Part shown: in pieces, positions 8,180-15,213 of the stretch
Position numbering within the stretch: position 1 is the first letter of the stretch
How the letters are laid out: each line of letters starts with the position of its first letter
Origin: CAJXZP01 sp049606935
Lineage (GTDB): Bacteria; Bacteroidota; Bacteroidia; Flavobacteriales_G; Salibacteraceae
NCBI GenBank assembly: GCA_049606935.1
Contig: JBMYWA010000040.1
Span: 1 to 21,561, forward strand
Length of the DNA stretch: 21,561 nucleotides
Direction: 5' to 3'
Translations under genes and position numbers: made by a program
The notes under the pieces: generated by a model
Databases searched by the model: none
Told to the model about the DNA's origin: nothing
What the model saw: only the letters and a program-made list of their open reading frames with translations

Positions 8180-8398
8180 ATGAAAAAGAGCGCCATCATT
8201 ATAATAGCAACATTAGGAACGGTACTGCTTACTCTTAATTATGTTTCCAGTTCTGAAATTTATAAGAATGATATGAAAATATCATTCTTTGGTATTAAAG
8301 GCATCGTTCAAGAAAACAACATCTCAGAAGACACTGTTGAAACTAACGAAATAAAACTTCCCTCTATTTTCACGGTGATTTTTGGATTGCTTAAATAG
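8180..8398 (+). CDS. Small protein with N-terminal signal/anchor segment, function unknown
   Basis: I do not recognise this 72-aa protein. The N-terminus has Lys2-Lys3 followed by a hydrophobic stretch (about residues 5-21, IIIIATLGTVLLTL), typical of a Sec signal peptide or a membrane anchor; there is no lipobox Cys. A polar middle (residues 25-58, acidic around NNISEDTVETNE) is followed by a short hydrophobic C-terminus (LPSIFTVIFGLLK). Support for a real gene: a Bacteroidetes-type promoter 24 bp before the ATG, a start near the expected transcript start, and a stop 69 bp before ctaA. The coding sequence contains a perfect 11-bp hairpin with a GAAA loop (8264-8289). It is oriented with ctaA, but ctaA has its own promoter candidate, so the two need not be functionally linked. 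Confidence 0.6.
   Translation: MKKSAIIIIATLGTVLLTLNYVSSSEIYKNDMKISFFGIKGIVQENNISEDTVETNEIKLPSIFTVIFGLLK
8264..8289 (+). other. Perfect 11-bp hairpin with GAAA tetraloop inside the 72-aa gene
   Basis: AAGAATGATAT and ATATCATTCTT pair without mismatch around GAAA, a GNRA tetraloop. It encodes K-N-D-M-K-I-S-F in the reading frame. Two further T bases, then GG, follow the right arm, so a T tract is too short for a good terminator. Confidence 0.6.
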
Positions 8399-8418
8399 GA
8401 CTTCTTTTAAAAATTTTA

Positions 8419-8450
8419 TTGTTTCTTCACCCATTTTTAGAGTAGTTTCG
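8419..8450 (+). promoter_or_regulatory. Candidate ctaA promoter (Bacteroidetes type)
   Basis: TTG (8419-8421), a 21-nt spacer and TAGTTTCG (8443-8450), one base off TAnnTTTG and followed by CGC as at several other promoters here. The ctaA ATG is 17 bp further on. Confidence 0.5.
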
Positions 8451-8467
8451 CGCTACAATAATTTGCT

Positions 8468-9496
8468 ATGTCCGGAAAATTTAAACCAGTAATAATTTGG
8501 CTAATCATTGGCGCTGTAATGGTGTTTATCATGACAGCTATTGGAGGCATTACCCGATTAACAGAGTCTGGGTTGTCTATGGTTAATTGGAATTTATTTA
8601 TGGGAGCTGTACCCCCGCTTTCTGAAGAGGCATGGCAAAAAACCTTTGAGGAATATCAAAAATTTCCGGAGTATAAAACCACCCATAATCATTTTTCTTT
8701 AGAAGATTTTAAAGGGATCTTTTTCTGGGAATACATTCATCGTTTATTCGGGAGGTTAATTGGGGTTGTTTTTTTAATTCCATTTTTTATTTTTCTTAAA
8801 AGAGGGCTTTTAAAAGGAAAATTACTCAAACAGCTCTTATTTCTTCTTACCATGGGGGCATTCCAAGGTTTTTTAGGATGGTATATGGTGTCGAGTGGAT
8901 TAATACATGAACCCCGAGTTAGCCACTTTAGGCTAGCCGCTCATTTGTCAACGGCATTTTTCACCATAAGCTATTCTCTTTGGATCGCTTTAGGGCTATG
9001 GCAAGCCAATTCGGAGCCTGTAATTGCAGACTCCACCACTAAAAGAATTACCTTTATTACCGTTGCAATTCTATGTATTCAAATAGTATTTGGAGCATTT
9101 GTAGCTGGTAAAGACGCTGGGATGATTCATAATTTTTGGCCAAACATGAACCCAGGAGAGTTTATTTCAAGCGAAGTATTTAACGGAAACAACCTTTTAG
9201 ACACTTTAATAAATAATCCTTCGGGAATTCAATTTACTCATAGATACTTAGCCTATGTAGTTTCTATTTTAATCATTTATTTATGGTTTAGATCAAAATC
9301 TAAAACGGATCATATTACAAGTTCCAAGTTTTTATTCGCTAGCATAATTGTATGCATTCAATTTACACTTGGCATACTCACCTTACTCTTTCATGTTCCG
9401 CTAATAGTAGCTTTGCTGCACCAACTTGGCGCCTTACTACTACTGTTAGCTATGGTAAGTGCAACTCACAGATTAACGAATGCTATTTCCAAGTAA
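8468..9496 (+). CDS. ctaA: Heme A synthase (COX15/CtaA family)
   Basis: Heme A synthase oxidises the C8 methyl of heme O to a formyl group, supplying heme A to cytochrome c oxidase in the inner membrane. The protein is 342 aa with eight hydrophobic segments in two four-helix halves. It opens with the family motif GGITRLTESGLSMVNW. The four heme-ligand histidines are visible: His91 (EYIHRLFGR), His159 (AAHLST), His258 (FTHRYLAY) and His318 (LLHQLGA). The segment FGAFVAGKDAGMIHNFWPNM matches the COX15 type. A loop CxxxxxxC pair, as in Bacillus CtaA, is absent, consistent with the mitochondrial/proteobacterial-like class. No ctaB or cytochrome oxidase genes adjoin. The last 14 bp overlap the convergent gldD. 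Confidence 0.95.
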   Translation: MSGKFKPVIIWLIIGAVMVFIMTAIGGITRLTESGLSMVNWNLFMGAVPPLSEEAWQKTFEEYQKFPEYKTTHNHFSLEDFKGIFFWEYIHRLFGRLIGVVFLIPFFIFLKRGLLKGKLLKQLLFLLTMGAFQGFLGWYMVSSGLIHEPRVSHFRLAAHLSTAFFTISYSLWIALGLWQANSEPVIADSTTKRITFITVAILCIQIVFGAFVAGKDAGMIHNFWPNMNPGEFISSEVFNGNNLLDTLINNPSGIQFTHRYLAYVVSILIIYLWFRSKSKTDHITSSKFLFASIIVCIQFTLGILTLLFHVPLIVALLHQLGALLLLLAMVSATHRLTNAISK

Positions 9497-10061
9497 AAGA
9501 ATTAATTAGGTGTTTTAATTCTTCCTCAATAAATTTCTCGGCTGGTGCCAAAGAATCTGCTTTGGGAGTCACCTCAAAATACAAGGCACCCCGCACAAAA
9601 TGATTCACACTATCTGTTAAATAAAATTGCATATTTGACGCTGTACTGCCCTTGAAATCATAAATTATTCCATACACATTTTGAGCTGTGTCTATCACCA
9701 CATTTTCTTCAAAATCATCTGCCTTAGACAGATGTTCTAAAGCTAATTTTCTTGCATCCTTAGTCAAGCTTTCAATTTTCAAATCGCCTATTGGCAAATA
9801 GCTAAAATGAACCTTTGCCTTTTGTTTTGGGTATTCTAAATTAAACCAGCACTTGGAGTTATTCTTTCCCAATACAGGTTTAACGCGTGACAAGGCTCCA
9901 TATTCAAAAGTAAAGGGACAATCTTGATTGTATTTAATAAACTGATGTGGTTCAAAATCAATTCTTGCGTACCCAACTGGTTTAGGCACGTAGTTTTGTT
10001 CTTGACATGCAAATAGCGCGAAGCCAATAGCAATCATTACCCCCCAATTAATTAGCTTCAT
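9483..10061 (-). CDS. gldD: Gliding motility lipoprotein GldD
   Basis: GldD is a lipoprotein needed for Flavobacterium gliding and associated with the type IX secretion apparatus. From the ATG at 10061 the 192-aa protein starts MKLINWGVMIAIGFALFAC, a lipoprotein signal with lipobox LFAC and Cys19 as the lipidated residue. The mature N-terminus has the family segment PKPVGYARIDF. I prefer this start to an in-frame alternative at 10076 because it gives a normal signal peptide and follows a GAGG at about 8 nt. It overlaps the end of gldE by 14 nt, so the two are surely cotranscribed. Its 3' end overlaps ctaA on the other strand by 14 bp, leaving no room for an intergenic terminator. Confidence 0.93.
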   Translation of the reverse strand: MKLINWGVMIAIGFALFACQEQNYVPKPVGYARIDFEPHQFIKYNQDCPFTFEYGALSRVKPVLGKNNSKCWFNLEYPKQKAKVHFSYLPIGDLKIESLTKDARKLALEHLSKADDFEENVVIDTAQNVYGIIYDFKGSTASNMQFYLTDSVNHFVRGALYFEVTPKADSLAPAEKFIEEELKHLINSFTWK

Positions 10062-11403
10062 TTCGTTCCACCTCAATTTTTACACTTTTAATTCTTCTTC
10101 TATCTGCACTCTCAATGGTAAAGGTGCAATTATCAAATTTAATAGTCTCTCCTTTTAGAGGGATTCTACCTGCAATTTCTAAAACAAATCCGGCAACACT
10201 ATCTGCCTCACCTTTTTCACTTTCAAAAGTATCTCCTTTTACCCCAAGAGCTCGATACATATTTATCAATGATGTTTGACCTTCAAAAATGAAACAGTCA
10301 TCTGATATTTTTGAAAAAAACAAATCATCATCGTCAAACTCATCTGTAATATCTCCTACGATTTCCTCAATAACATCTTCCAAGGCAACTAGTCCTGAGA
10401 CTCCACCGTATTCATCTACAACTATAGCAACGTGTGTTTTTTTACTTTGGAATTCCTTTAGTAAGTCATCAATTTTTTTGTTCTCAGGCACAAAAAAAGG
10501 TGGGCGTATTAAAGGCTCCCAATCCATTGTTTCTCTATCTAGATATGGCAATAAATCCTTTGCGTATAAAATACCTTTTACCTGATCAATACTTTCTGAG
10601 TAAATGGGAATTCGCGAAAAATGAGTTTCTCTAATAATTTTCACCACCTCTTTAAAGGGAGTGCTTATTTCAATTAACACTGACTGCACTCTTGGTGTCA
10701 TAATTTGCTTCACATCTGTATTACCAAATTTGACAACACCTTCCAATATTTTTTTATCTTCTGGCTCTGTATCCTCCACACTTGTTAAATCAAGTGCATG
10801 TTGCAAATCGTCAACAGTAATATTGTGAGAATTCACCTTAAAGTTTATTTGAAACAGATTTGTAGACTTTACCAGTAACGGGGTTAACTTAGTCCTTATT
10901 AAAAATGTATTTACTAAATCTAGTATTGGAGCGGTAAAGCGCAATAATTTCAAAGGCTCACGTGCTGCATATACTTTAGGAACCACTTCACCAAAAACAA
11001 GTAATACAAAAGTTATTAGAATAACATTAACCAAAAACACTTGAGCAACTCCACTAAACCACCAGCCAAAAATAGAAATACCCGAAGGAGAAAATAGGCT
11101 ATCGGATATTAGTGATGACAGCAATATTACCGCTACATTTATGAAATTGTTGAATATAAGAATGGTTGCCAACAAATCTCTCGGTTCATTTATTAGCTCT
11201 AGAATAGTTAATGATAATTTGGTTTGTTGAGTTTCTAGCATCCTCACCATTTTGGGTGATAACGAGAAAAAAGCTACTTCGGAACCAGAAACCATAGCAG
11301 ATAAAGCTAATAATGCCAACAAACTGGCAAGCATAACCAACACACTAAATGACAAGCCATCTGGGTTTATCAGTAAAAAAGGAATTTCCAACAGATTGCT
11401 CAA
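10048..11403 (-). CDS. gldE: Gliding motility-associated CNNM/CBS membrane protein GldE
   Basis: GldE belongs to the CNNM/CorC (hemolysin C-like) family and in Flavobacterium supports GldD function. The 451-aa protein has a CNNM (DUF21) membrane domain at about 15-180 with SGSEVAFFSLSP after helix 1 and FGEVVPKVYAA. A CBS pair covers about 235-352 (IMTPRVQSVLIE; VDEYGGVSGLVALEDVIEEIVGDI), followed by an acidic DEFDDDD and a CorC_HlyC domain at about 365-445. The first in-frame start is TTG at 11403, five codons after an in-frame stop; no ATG occurs before residue 24, inside the first helix, so TTG is the likely start. It lies 15 nt after ssb and overlaps gldD. The order mutY-ssb-gldE-gldD is widespread in Bacteroidetes. 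Confidence 0.92.
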   Translation of the reverse strand: MSNLLEIPFLLINPDGLSFSVLVMLASLLALLALSAMVSGSEVAFFSLSPKMVRMLETQQTKLSLTILELINEPRDLLATILIFNNFINVAVILLSSLISDSLFSPSGISIFGWWFSGVAQVFLVNVILITFVLLVFGEVVPKVYAAREPLKLLRFTAPILDLVNTFLIRTKLTPLLVKSTNLFQINFKVNSHNITVDDLQHALDLTSVEDTEPEDKKILEGVVKFGNTDVKQIMTPRVQSVLIEISTPFKEVVKIIRETHFSRIPIYSESIDQVKGILYAKDLLPYLDRETMDWEPLIRPPFFVPENKKIDDLLKEFQSKKTHVAIVVDEYGGVSGLVALEDVIEEIVGDITDEFDDDDLFFSKISDDCFIFEGQTSLINMYRALGVKGDTFESEKGEADSVAGFVLEIAGRIPLKGETIKFDNCTFTIESADRRRIKSVKIEVERNEAN

Positions 11404-11418
11404 GATGGTTGGTGTATT

Positions 11419-11868
11419 TTAAAACGGTAAGTCATCTTCCTCACTTGTAGGTAAACTAGGAGTAGCCGCTTGTGGAGCTGGCTTGCTTGCTGCAGGAGTT
11501 GAACCTGTAGCCGACATTTGATTATTATCATTTCTGCTTCCCAACATAGTCATGTTATCGGCAACAATTTCTGTAGAATACCTGGTTTGTTTATTTTCAT
11601 CTTCCCATGAACGAGTTCTTAGTTTACCTTCAATATAAACCTGAGCACCTTTTTTCAAGTATTTTTCAGCTACAGTCGCTAAACCTCTCCACATCACAAC
11701 TCTATGCCATTCTGTATTAGAAATTTTATCTCCCGTATTTCTATCGGTATAAGTTTCAGTAGTAGCCACAGAAATTCTAGCCAAATTAACCCCACCTTCT
11801 AATGCTCTCACTTCTGGATCATTTCCTAAATGCCCAATAATTATTACTTTATTTACCGATCCTGCCAT
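11419..11868 (-). CDS. ssb: Single-stranded DNA-binding protein
   Basis: SSB coats single-stranded DNA in replication, recombination and repair. The 149-aa protein has an OB-fold at residues 1-108 (NKVIIIGHLGNDPEVR; TEWHRVVMWRGLA; KGAQVYIEGKLRTRSWED), a Ser/Ala/Pro-rich linker, and the acidic tip EEDDLPF, which recruits partner proteins. It lies 30 bp after mutY. A TATTTTTG match at 11885-11892 on this strand might be its own -7 box, though no -33 box is clear. Sharing a transcript with mutY and gldED suggests housekeeping expression. Confidence 0.97.
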   Translation of the reverse strand: MAGSVNKVIIIGHLGNDPEVRALEGGVNLARISVATTETYTDRNTGDKISNTEWHRVVMWRGLATVAEKYLKKGAQVYIEGKLRTRSWEDENKQTRYSTEIVADNMTMLGSRNDNNQMSATGSTPAASKPAPQAATPSLPTSEEDDLPF

Positions 11869-11898
11869 TCTATATTGTTTTAAACAAAAATACCATTA

Positions 11899-12918
11899 TT
11901 AACCACCATTAAAAAGACTTCCAAATTCAATTGACGAAAAAAGTTGTTCTATTGATTTGGGTACAGGGTAGTTATTGACTTCTGACCGCGTTACATGGTG
12001 GAAATCTTGGTCATTAAAATGCTCGGGCAATTCGTTAACCACCCAAAACTTGATATATATTCTTTGGTGCGAAAGCACCCTTTTAGATGAAAAAAGTAAG
12101 TAACCACATTCCTTTTTAATTTCAAAAGGTTGGTTCGTTTCCATTAACGGTGGCTCATACAAACCTTGCCAAACATCACCTCCTCCACGTTTTTTTAGCA
12201 ACATACTTGAGCCATTAATCAAATAATAGTTAAAATATCTATCTCTAACCTTAACCTTTTTATCCTTCTTAGGAAGCTTCAATTGAAAGCCATTTCTATT
12301 TGCCCAACATGTTTCCACAAAAATGCATTCTTCGCATTTTGGTTTTTTTGGTGTACAAATACTAGAACCCATATCCATTAATGCCTGATTAAAATCACCA
12401 GGCCTTTGCTTGGATATTAAAGAATTAGCCAACTCATTAACTATTTTGCTACCTTTTGTTGAATTCACCGCCTCCTTCACGCCAAAACACCTAGATAATA
12501 CTCTTTGCACATTACCATCCACCGCGGCCACAACTTCATTAAAACAGACCGAAGCCACCTCAGCCGCTATATACGGTCCCACGCCTTTTAGACCTAATAA
12601 ACTCTTGTAAGTACTTGGCATTTCACCATTCAATTCATCTACTATATATTTTGCTGAAAACTGTAAATTTCTAGCTCTTGAATAATATCCTAATCCCTGC
12701 CATTTGTTTAAAACATCTTCCTCTTTTGCTTTTGCTAAATCGAATACGGTAGGGAATTTATTAATAAAGGATAAAAAATATGGTGTACCTTGCTCAATTC
12801 TGGTTTGTTGAAACACGACTTCGGCAATCCATATAACATACGGATTATCAGTGGTTCGCCATGGTAAATCTCTCTTGTTTTTGTCGTACCATTGCAATAA
12901 GATTTTATTAAATTCCAT
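11899..12918 (-). CDS. mutY: A/G-specific adenine glycosylase MutY
   Basis: MutY removes adenine mispaired with 8-oxoguanine, preventing G:C to T:A mutation. In 339 aa it shows: the family start KRDLPWRTTDNPYVIWIAEV with catalytic Glu33 (AEVVFQQTR), a helix-hairpin-helix LKGVGPYIAAEVAS (110-123), catalytic Asp134 (AAVDGNVQRVLSR), and four iron-sulfur Cys with the C-x6-C-x2-C-x5-C spacing (188, 195, 198, 204). From about 225 a NUDIX-like C-terminal domain for 8-oxoG recognition follows (YYLINGSSMLLKKRGGGDVWQGLYEPP). First gene of a mutY-ssb-gldE-gldD run, diverging from HU across 100 bp. Confidence 0.97.
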   Translation of the reverse strand: MEFNKILLQWYDKNKRDLPWRTTDNPYVIWIAEVVFQQTRIEQGTPYFLSFINKFPTVFDLAKAKEEDVLNKWQGLGYYSRARNLQFSAKYIVDELNGEMPSTYKSLLGLKGVGPYIAAEVASVCFNEVVAAVDGNVQRVLSRCFGVKEAVNSTKGSKIVNELANSLISKQRPGDFNQALMDMGSSICTPKKPKCEECIFVETCWANRNGFQLKLPKKDKKVKVRDRYFNYYLINGSSMLLKKRGGGDVWQGLYEPPLMETNQPFEIKKECGYLLFSSKRVLSHQRIYIKFWVVNELPEHFNDQDFHHVTRSEVNNYPVPKSIEQLFSSIEFGSLFNGG

Positions 12919-12945
12919 AAAAGCTAAAATATACTTAAAATCGAG

Positions 12946-12974
12946 TTTGTAATTAAAAAAAACGAGTATCTTTG
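12946..12974 (+). promoter_or_regulatory. HU promoter (consensus Bacteroidetes type)
   Basis: TTTG (12946-12949), a 17-nt spacer and TATCTTTG (12967-12974) match both elements of the Bacteroidetes housekeeping promoter exactly. The transcript would begin near 12980, giving a leader of about 40 nt before the HU ATG. It is the strongest promoter match in the window together with 20017-20046. Confidence 0.75.
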
Positions 12975-13018
12975 CCGCCCTTAAAAAAGATAAATAAGTA
13001 ATTTTTAAAGAGTTAGAA

Positions 13019-13306
13019 ATGACTAAAGCAGATATAGTATCACAAGTTTCAGATAAAACAGGAATCGAAAAAGCTCAAGTATTAGCTACAGTAGAAGCAT
13101 ATATGGATGCTGTAAAGGACGCATTAAGCGAAGGGGAAAACGTTTATTTCAGAGGATTCGGTAGCTTCATCGTTAAGAAACGTGCTGAAAAAACTGGTAG
13201 AAACATCTCTAAGAATACAACAATTATCATTCCTGCTCACAATATCCCAGCTTTTAAACCGGCTAAAACTTTTGTGAACAAAGTTAAGGATAACGTAAAC
13301 GTTTAA
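13019..13306 (+). CDS. HU/IHF-family nucleoid DNA-binding protein
   Basis: This 95-aa protein is a dimeric histone-like DNA-bending protein of the HU family. It has the N-terminal helices (MTKADIVSQVSDKTGIEKAQV), the core GFGSFIVKKRAEKTGRN (46-62) and a C-terminal FKPAKTFVNKVK. The arm tip normally reads GRNPxTG, with Pro63 intercalating into DNA; here it is GRNISKNTT, so the Pro is replaced by Ile, a variant I recall from other Bacteroidetes. It has a consensus promoter. An inverted repeat lies across its stop codon (13301-13319) but no T run follows, so read-through into the 30-aa gene downstream is plausible. Confidence 0.95.
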   Translation: MTKADIVSQVSDKTGIEKAQVLATVEAYMDAVKDALSEGENVYFRGFGSFIVKKRAEKTGRNISKNTTIIIPAHNIPAFKPAKTFVNKVKDNVNV

Positions 13307-13319
13307 TCTTAGATTAAAC
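13301..13319. repeat. Inverted repeat across the HU stop codon
   Basis: GTTTAATC, TTA, GATTAAAC: an 8-bp perfect stem with a 3-nt loop that includes the HU TAA. It is A/T-rich and not followed by T bases, so it could be an mRNA 3'-end stabiliser or a weak attenuator rather than a terminator. Confidence 0.4.
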
Positions 13320-13417
13320 ACTGACCCAGTTAGGGTAAAAAAGAACAAATAATCTTTGGGTGTTTCAATACAGTTAAAGAGGTAGAATTTATAAACAACT
13401 TCAAAAATTCAGTAAGT

Positions 13418-13510
13418 ATGCCTTGCGGAAAGAAAAGAAAAAGACACAAGATGTCAACGCACAAGCGTAAGAAACGTCTAAGAAAGAATAGACATAAGAA
13501 GAAGAAATAA
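13418..13510 (+). CDS. 30-aa highly basic protein, probable small ribosomal protein (AURKAIP1/COX24-like)
   Basis: The ATG at 13418 opens a 30-codon frame ending at TAA 13510: MPCGKKRKRHKMSTHKRKKR, then ten more residues LRKNRHKKKK. About 60 percent of residues are Lys or Arg, with three His. The KKRKRHKMSTHKRKKRLRKNR pattern resembles the COX24/AURKAIP1 (mS38) domain and the tiny actinobacterial bS22, both embedded in rRNA. A novel small protein, bL38, has been reported in the Flavobacterium johnsoniae ribosome; I cannot tell from memory whether this is it. I recall a like-sized basic gene between HU and the RNase E/G gene in other Bacteroidetes. A strong terminator follows at once, so it closes the HU transcript. 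Missed by length cut-offs, but start, stop and terminator are clean. Confidence 0.8.
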   Translation: MPCGKKRKRHKMSTHKRKKRLRKNRHKKKK

Positions 13511-13540
13511 TTTCTCTTCGGACATCTTAAAATCAATTTG

Positions 13541-13574
13541 ATAATGCTGCCTCCATGGGAGGTGGCATTATTTT
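13541..13574 (+). terminator. Rho-independent terminator after the 30-aa basic protein gene
   Basis: A hairpin of about 15 bp (including two G-T wobbles) with arms around TGCCTCC / GGAGGTG and a 3-nt loop ATG, followed by TTTT. It ends the HU and small-protein transcript before rng. Confidence 0.85.
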
Positions 13575-13629
13575 GTATTTCTACCTTTTATAATTGTATT
13601 GGGCAAATCCCATCATAAAACAAAAAAAG

Positions 13630-15192
13630 GTGAACAAAGAGCTTGTTATAAATGTAACTTCTGGCCAGGTCAAAGTTGCATTATTAGAAGATAAGCGCCT
13701 TGTTGAATTACACCAAGAAAAAAACGATAGTGAGTATGCTGTGGGCGACCTATACATTGGTAGGTTAAAAAAACTAGTCCCAGGGCTCAATGCTGCATTT
13801 ATCGATGTTGGGTACGAAAAGGACGGCTTTTTGCACTATTTTGATCTAGGTCCGTTAGCGGATAATGTTCAAAAATATACTCGCATTGTAAGAAATGGTG
13901 GAGCATCAAATTCAAGCTTAGCAGATTTTAAGCTCGAACCCGATATTGATAAGGGCGGAAACGTTAAGGATGTATTAAAACAAGGCCAAGAGATCCTGGT
14001 TCAAATAGCAAAAGAACCAATATCTACCAAAGGCCCTAGGCTTTCTCTGGAATTAAGTATTGCAGGAAGGTATATTGTATTAGTCCCATTTACGGATAGG
14101 ATTTCGATTTCTTCAAAATTAAGAGATCGAAAAGAAAAAGAACGTTTAAAACGTTTAATTAAAAGCATTAAACCAAAGAATTTTGGGATAATTGTTCGTA
14201 CCGTAGCGCAAGGAAAAAAGGTGGCTGAGTTGGATCGAGACCTAAAAAACTTGCTATCTAAATGGGAGCGTGCTCATAGTAATTTACAGGAAGTTAAAAA
14301 GCTCCCTCAAAGAGTTCTAGGAGAACTGGATAAAACCACATCAATTTTACGAGATTTGTTAAATGAATCGTTTAATAACATTTATGTAGATGATGCTGAT
14401 TATTTCAAAGAATTAGAATCTTTTCTTCAAACCATAGCCCCCGACAAAGTTGATATTTTGAAGCTTTATAAAGGAACTAAGGTTAACATAATGGATTATT
14501 ACGGTGTGGAAAAAGCCATAAAACATTCCTTCGGGAGAAACGTAACCATGAAAAGTGGTGCGTACTTAATTATTGAACACACCGAAGCTTTACACGTTGT
14601 AGATGTAAATAGTGGTAACACGGCAAAAAAGGAAGTCTCTCAAGAAGATAATGCTCTTAGAGTTAATCTTGAATCGGCTGAGGAAATTGCAAGGCAGCTA
14701 CGCTTGCGAGATTTAGGTGGGATAATCGTTGTTGATTTCATTGATATGGTGAAAGCGGAGAATAGAAAAAAACTATTCCAGCATATGACAGAAGCCATGG
14801 CTAGCGATCGTTCCAAACACTACATTTTGCCTCCAAGCAAGTTTGGCTTAGTACAAATTACGCGTCAAAGAGTTCGTCCTGAAATGGAGATTAAAACAAC
14901 CGAGACGATTCCAAACAAGGATGGTGGTACCATGGAAGTTCAGGCAACTATCTTAATCATTGATGAGATAGAAAATAAGCTAGAACGTGCAATTGAGGTA
15001 AATAAGGAAAATGTGGTAAGTATAAAAACACATCCTTTTGTTGAAGCCTATTTTAAAGCCAATAAATTAAAGTATCAATTTAAATGGCTAATGAAGTACA
15101 GGAAGTGGGTAAAAGTACTTCCAAGAACGTCCTATCCTTTGATGCAGTATAAAATAATGAATTCAGCCGATGAGGAATTGAACATTTCGTAG
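13630..15192 (+). CDS. rng: Ribonuclease E/G family endoribonuclease
   Basis: RNase E/G enzymes cut single-stranded RNA and mature rRNA and mRNA. From the GTG at 13630 the protein is 520 aa and starts (M)NKELVINVTSGQVKVALLED, the usual family N-terminus; the frame also opens upstream at a TTG (13594), but the extra 12 residues do not fit the family. An S1 domain spans about 25-130 (VGDLYIGRLKKLVPGLNAAFIDVG). The catalytic core has Asp325 (VVDVNSG) and Asp369 (GGIIVVDFIDM), with ARQLRLRDLGG between. The CPxCxG zinc link that holds E. coli RNase E/G dimers together is absent. There is no long disordered tail, so it is RNase G-like in size. It heads a run with recX (21-bp gap) and prfB. Confidence 0.92.
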   Translation: MNKELVINVTSGQVKVALLEDKRLVELHQEKNDSEYAVGDLYIGRLKKLVPGLNAAFIDVGYEKDGFLHYFDLGPLADNVQKYTRIVRNGGASNSSLADFKLEPDIDKGGNVKDVLKQGQEILVQIAKEPISTKGPRLSLELSIAGRYIVLVPFTDRISISSKLRDRKEKERLKRLIKSIKPKNFGIIVRTVAQGKKVAELDRDLKNLLSKWERAHSNLQEVKKLPQRVLGELDKTTSILRDLLNESFNNIYVDDADYFKELESFLQTIAPDKVDILKLYKGTKVNIMDYYGVEKAIKHSFGRNVTMKSGAYLIIEHTEALHVVDVNSGNTAKKEVSQEDNALRVNLESAEEIARQLRLRDLGGIIVVDFIDMVKAENRKKLFQHMTEAMASDRSKHYILPPSKFGLVQITRQRVRPEMEIKTTETIPNKDGGTMEVQATILIIDEIENKLERAIEVNKENVVSIKTHPFVEAYFKANKLKYQFKWLMKYRKWVKVLPRTSYPLMQYKIMNSADEELNIS

Positions 15193-15213
15193 ATTTGTTT
15201 CAATTCCTTCGTT

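Noticed and set aside
13594..13629. TTG start 12 codons upstream of the RNase E/G gene
   Set aside because: The extra residues (YWANPIIKQKK) do not fit the family, and the GTG at 13630 gives the typical NKELVINV start.
13124..13790. Minus-strand frames over HU, the 30-aa gene, the terminator and the rng start
   Set aside because: They run across a terminator and well-supported genes on the other strand, with low-complexity Phe/Leu/Cys content from antisense Lys codons.
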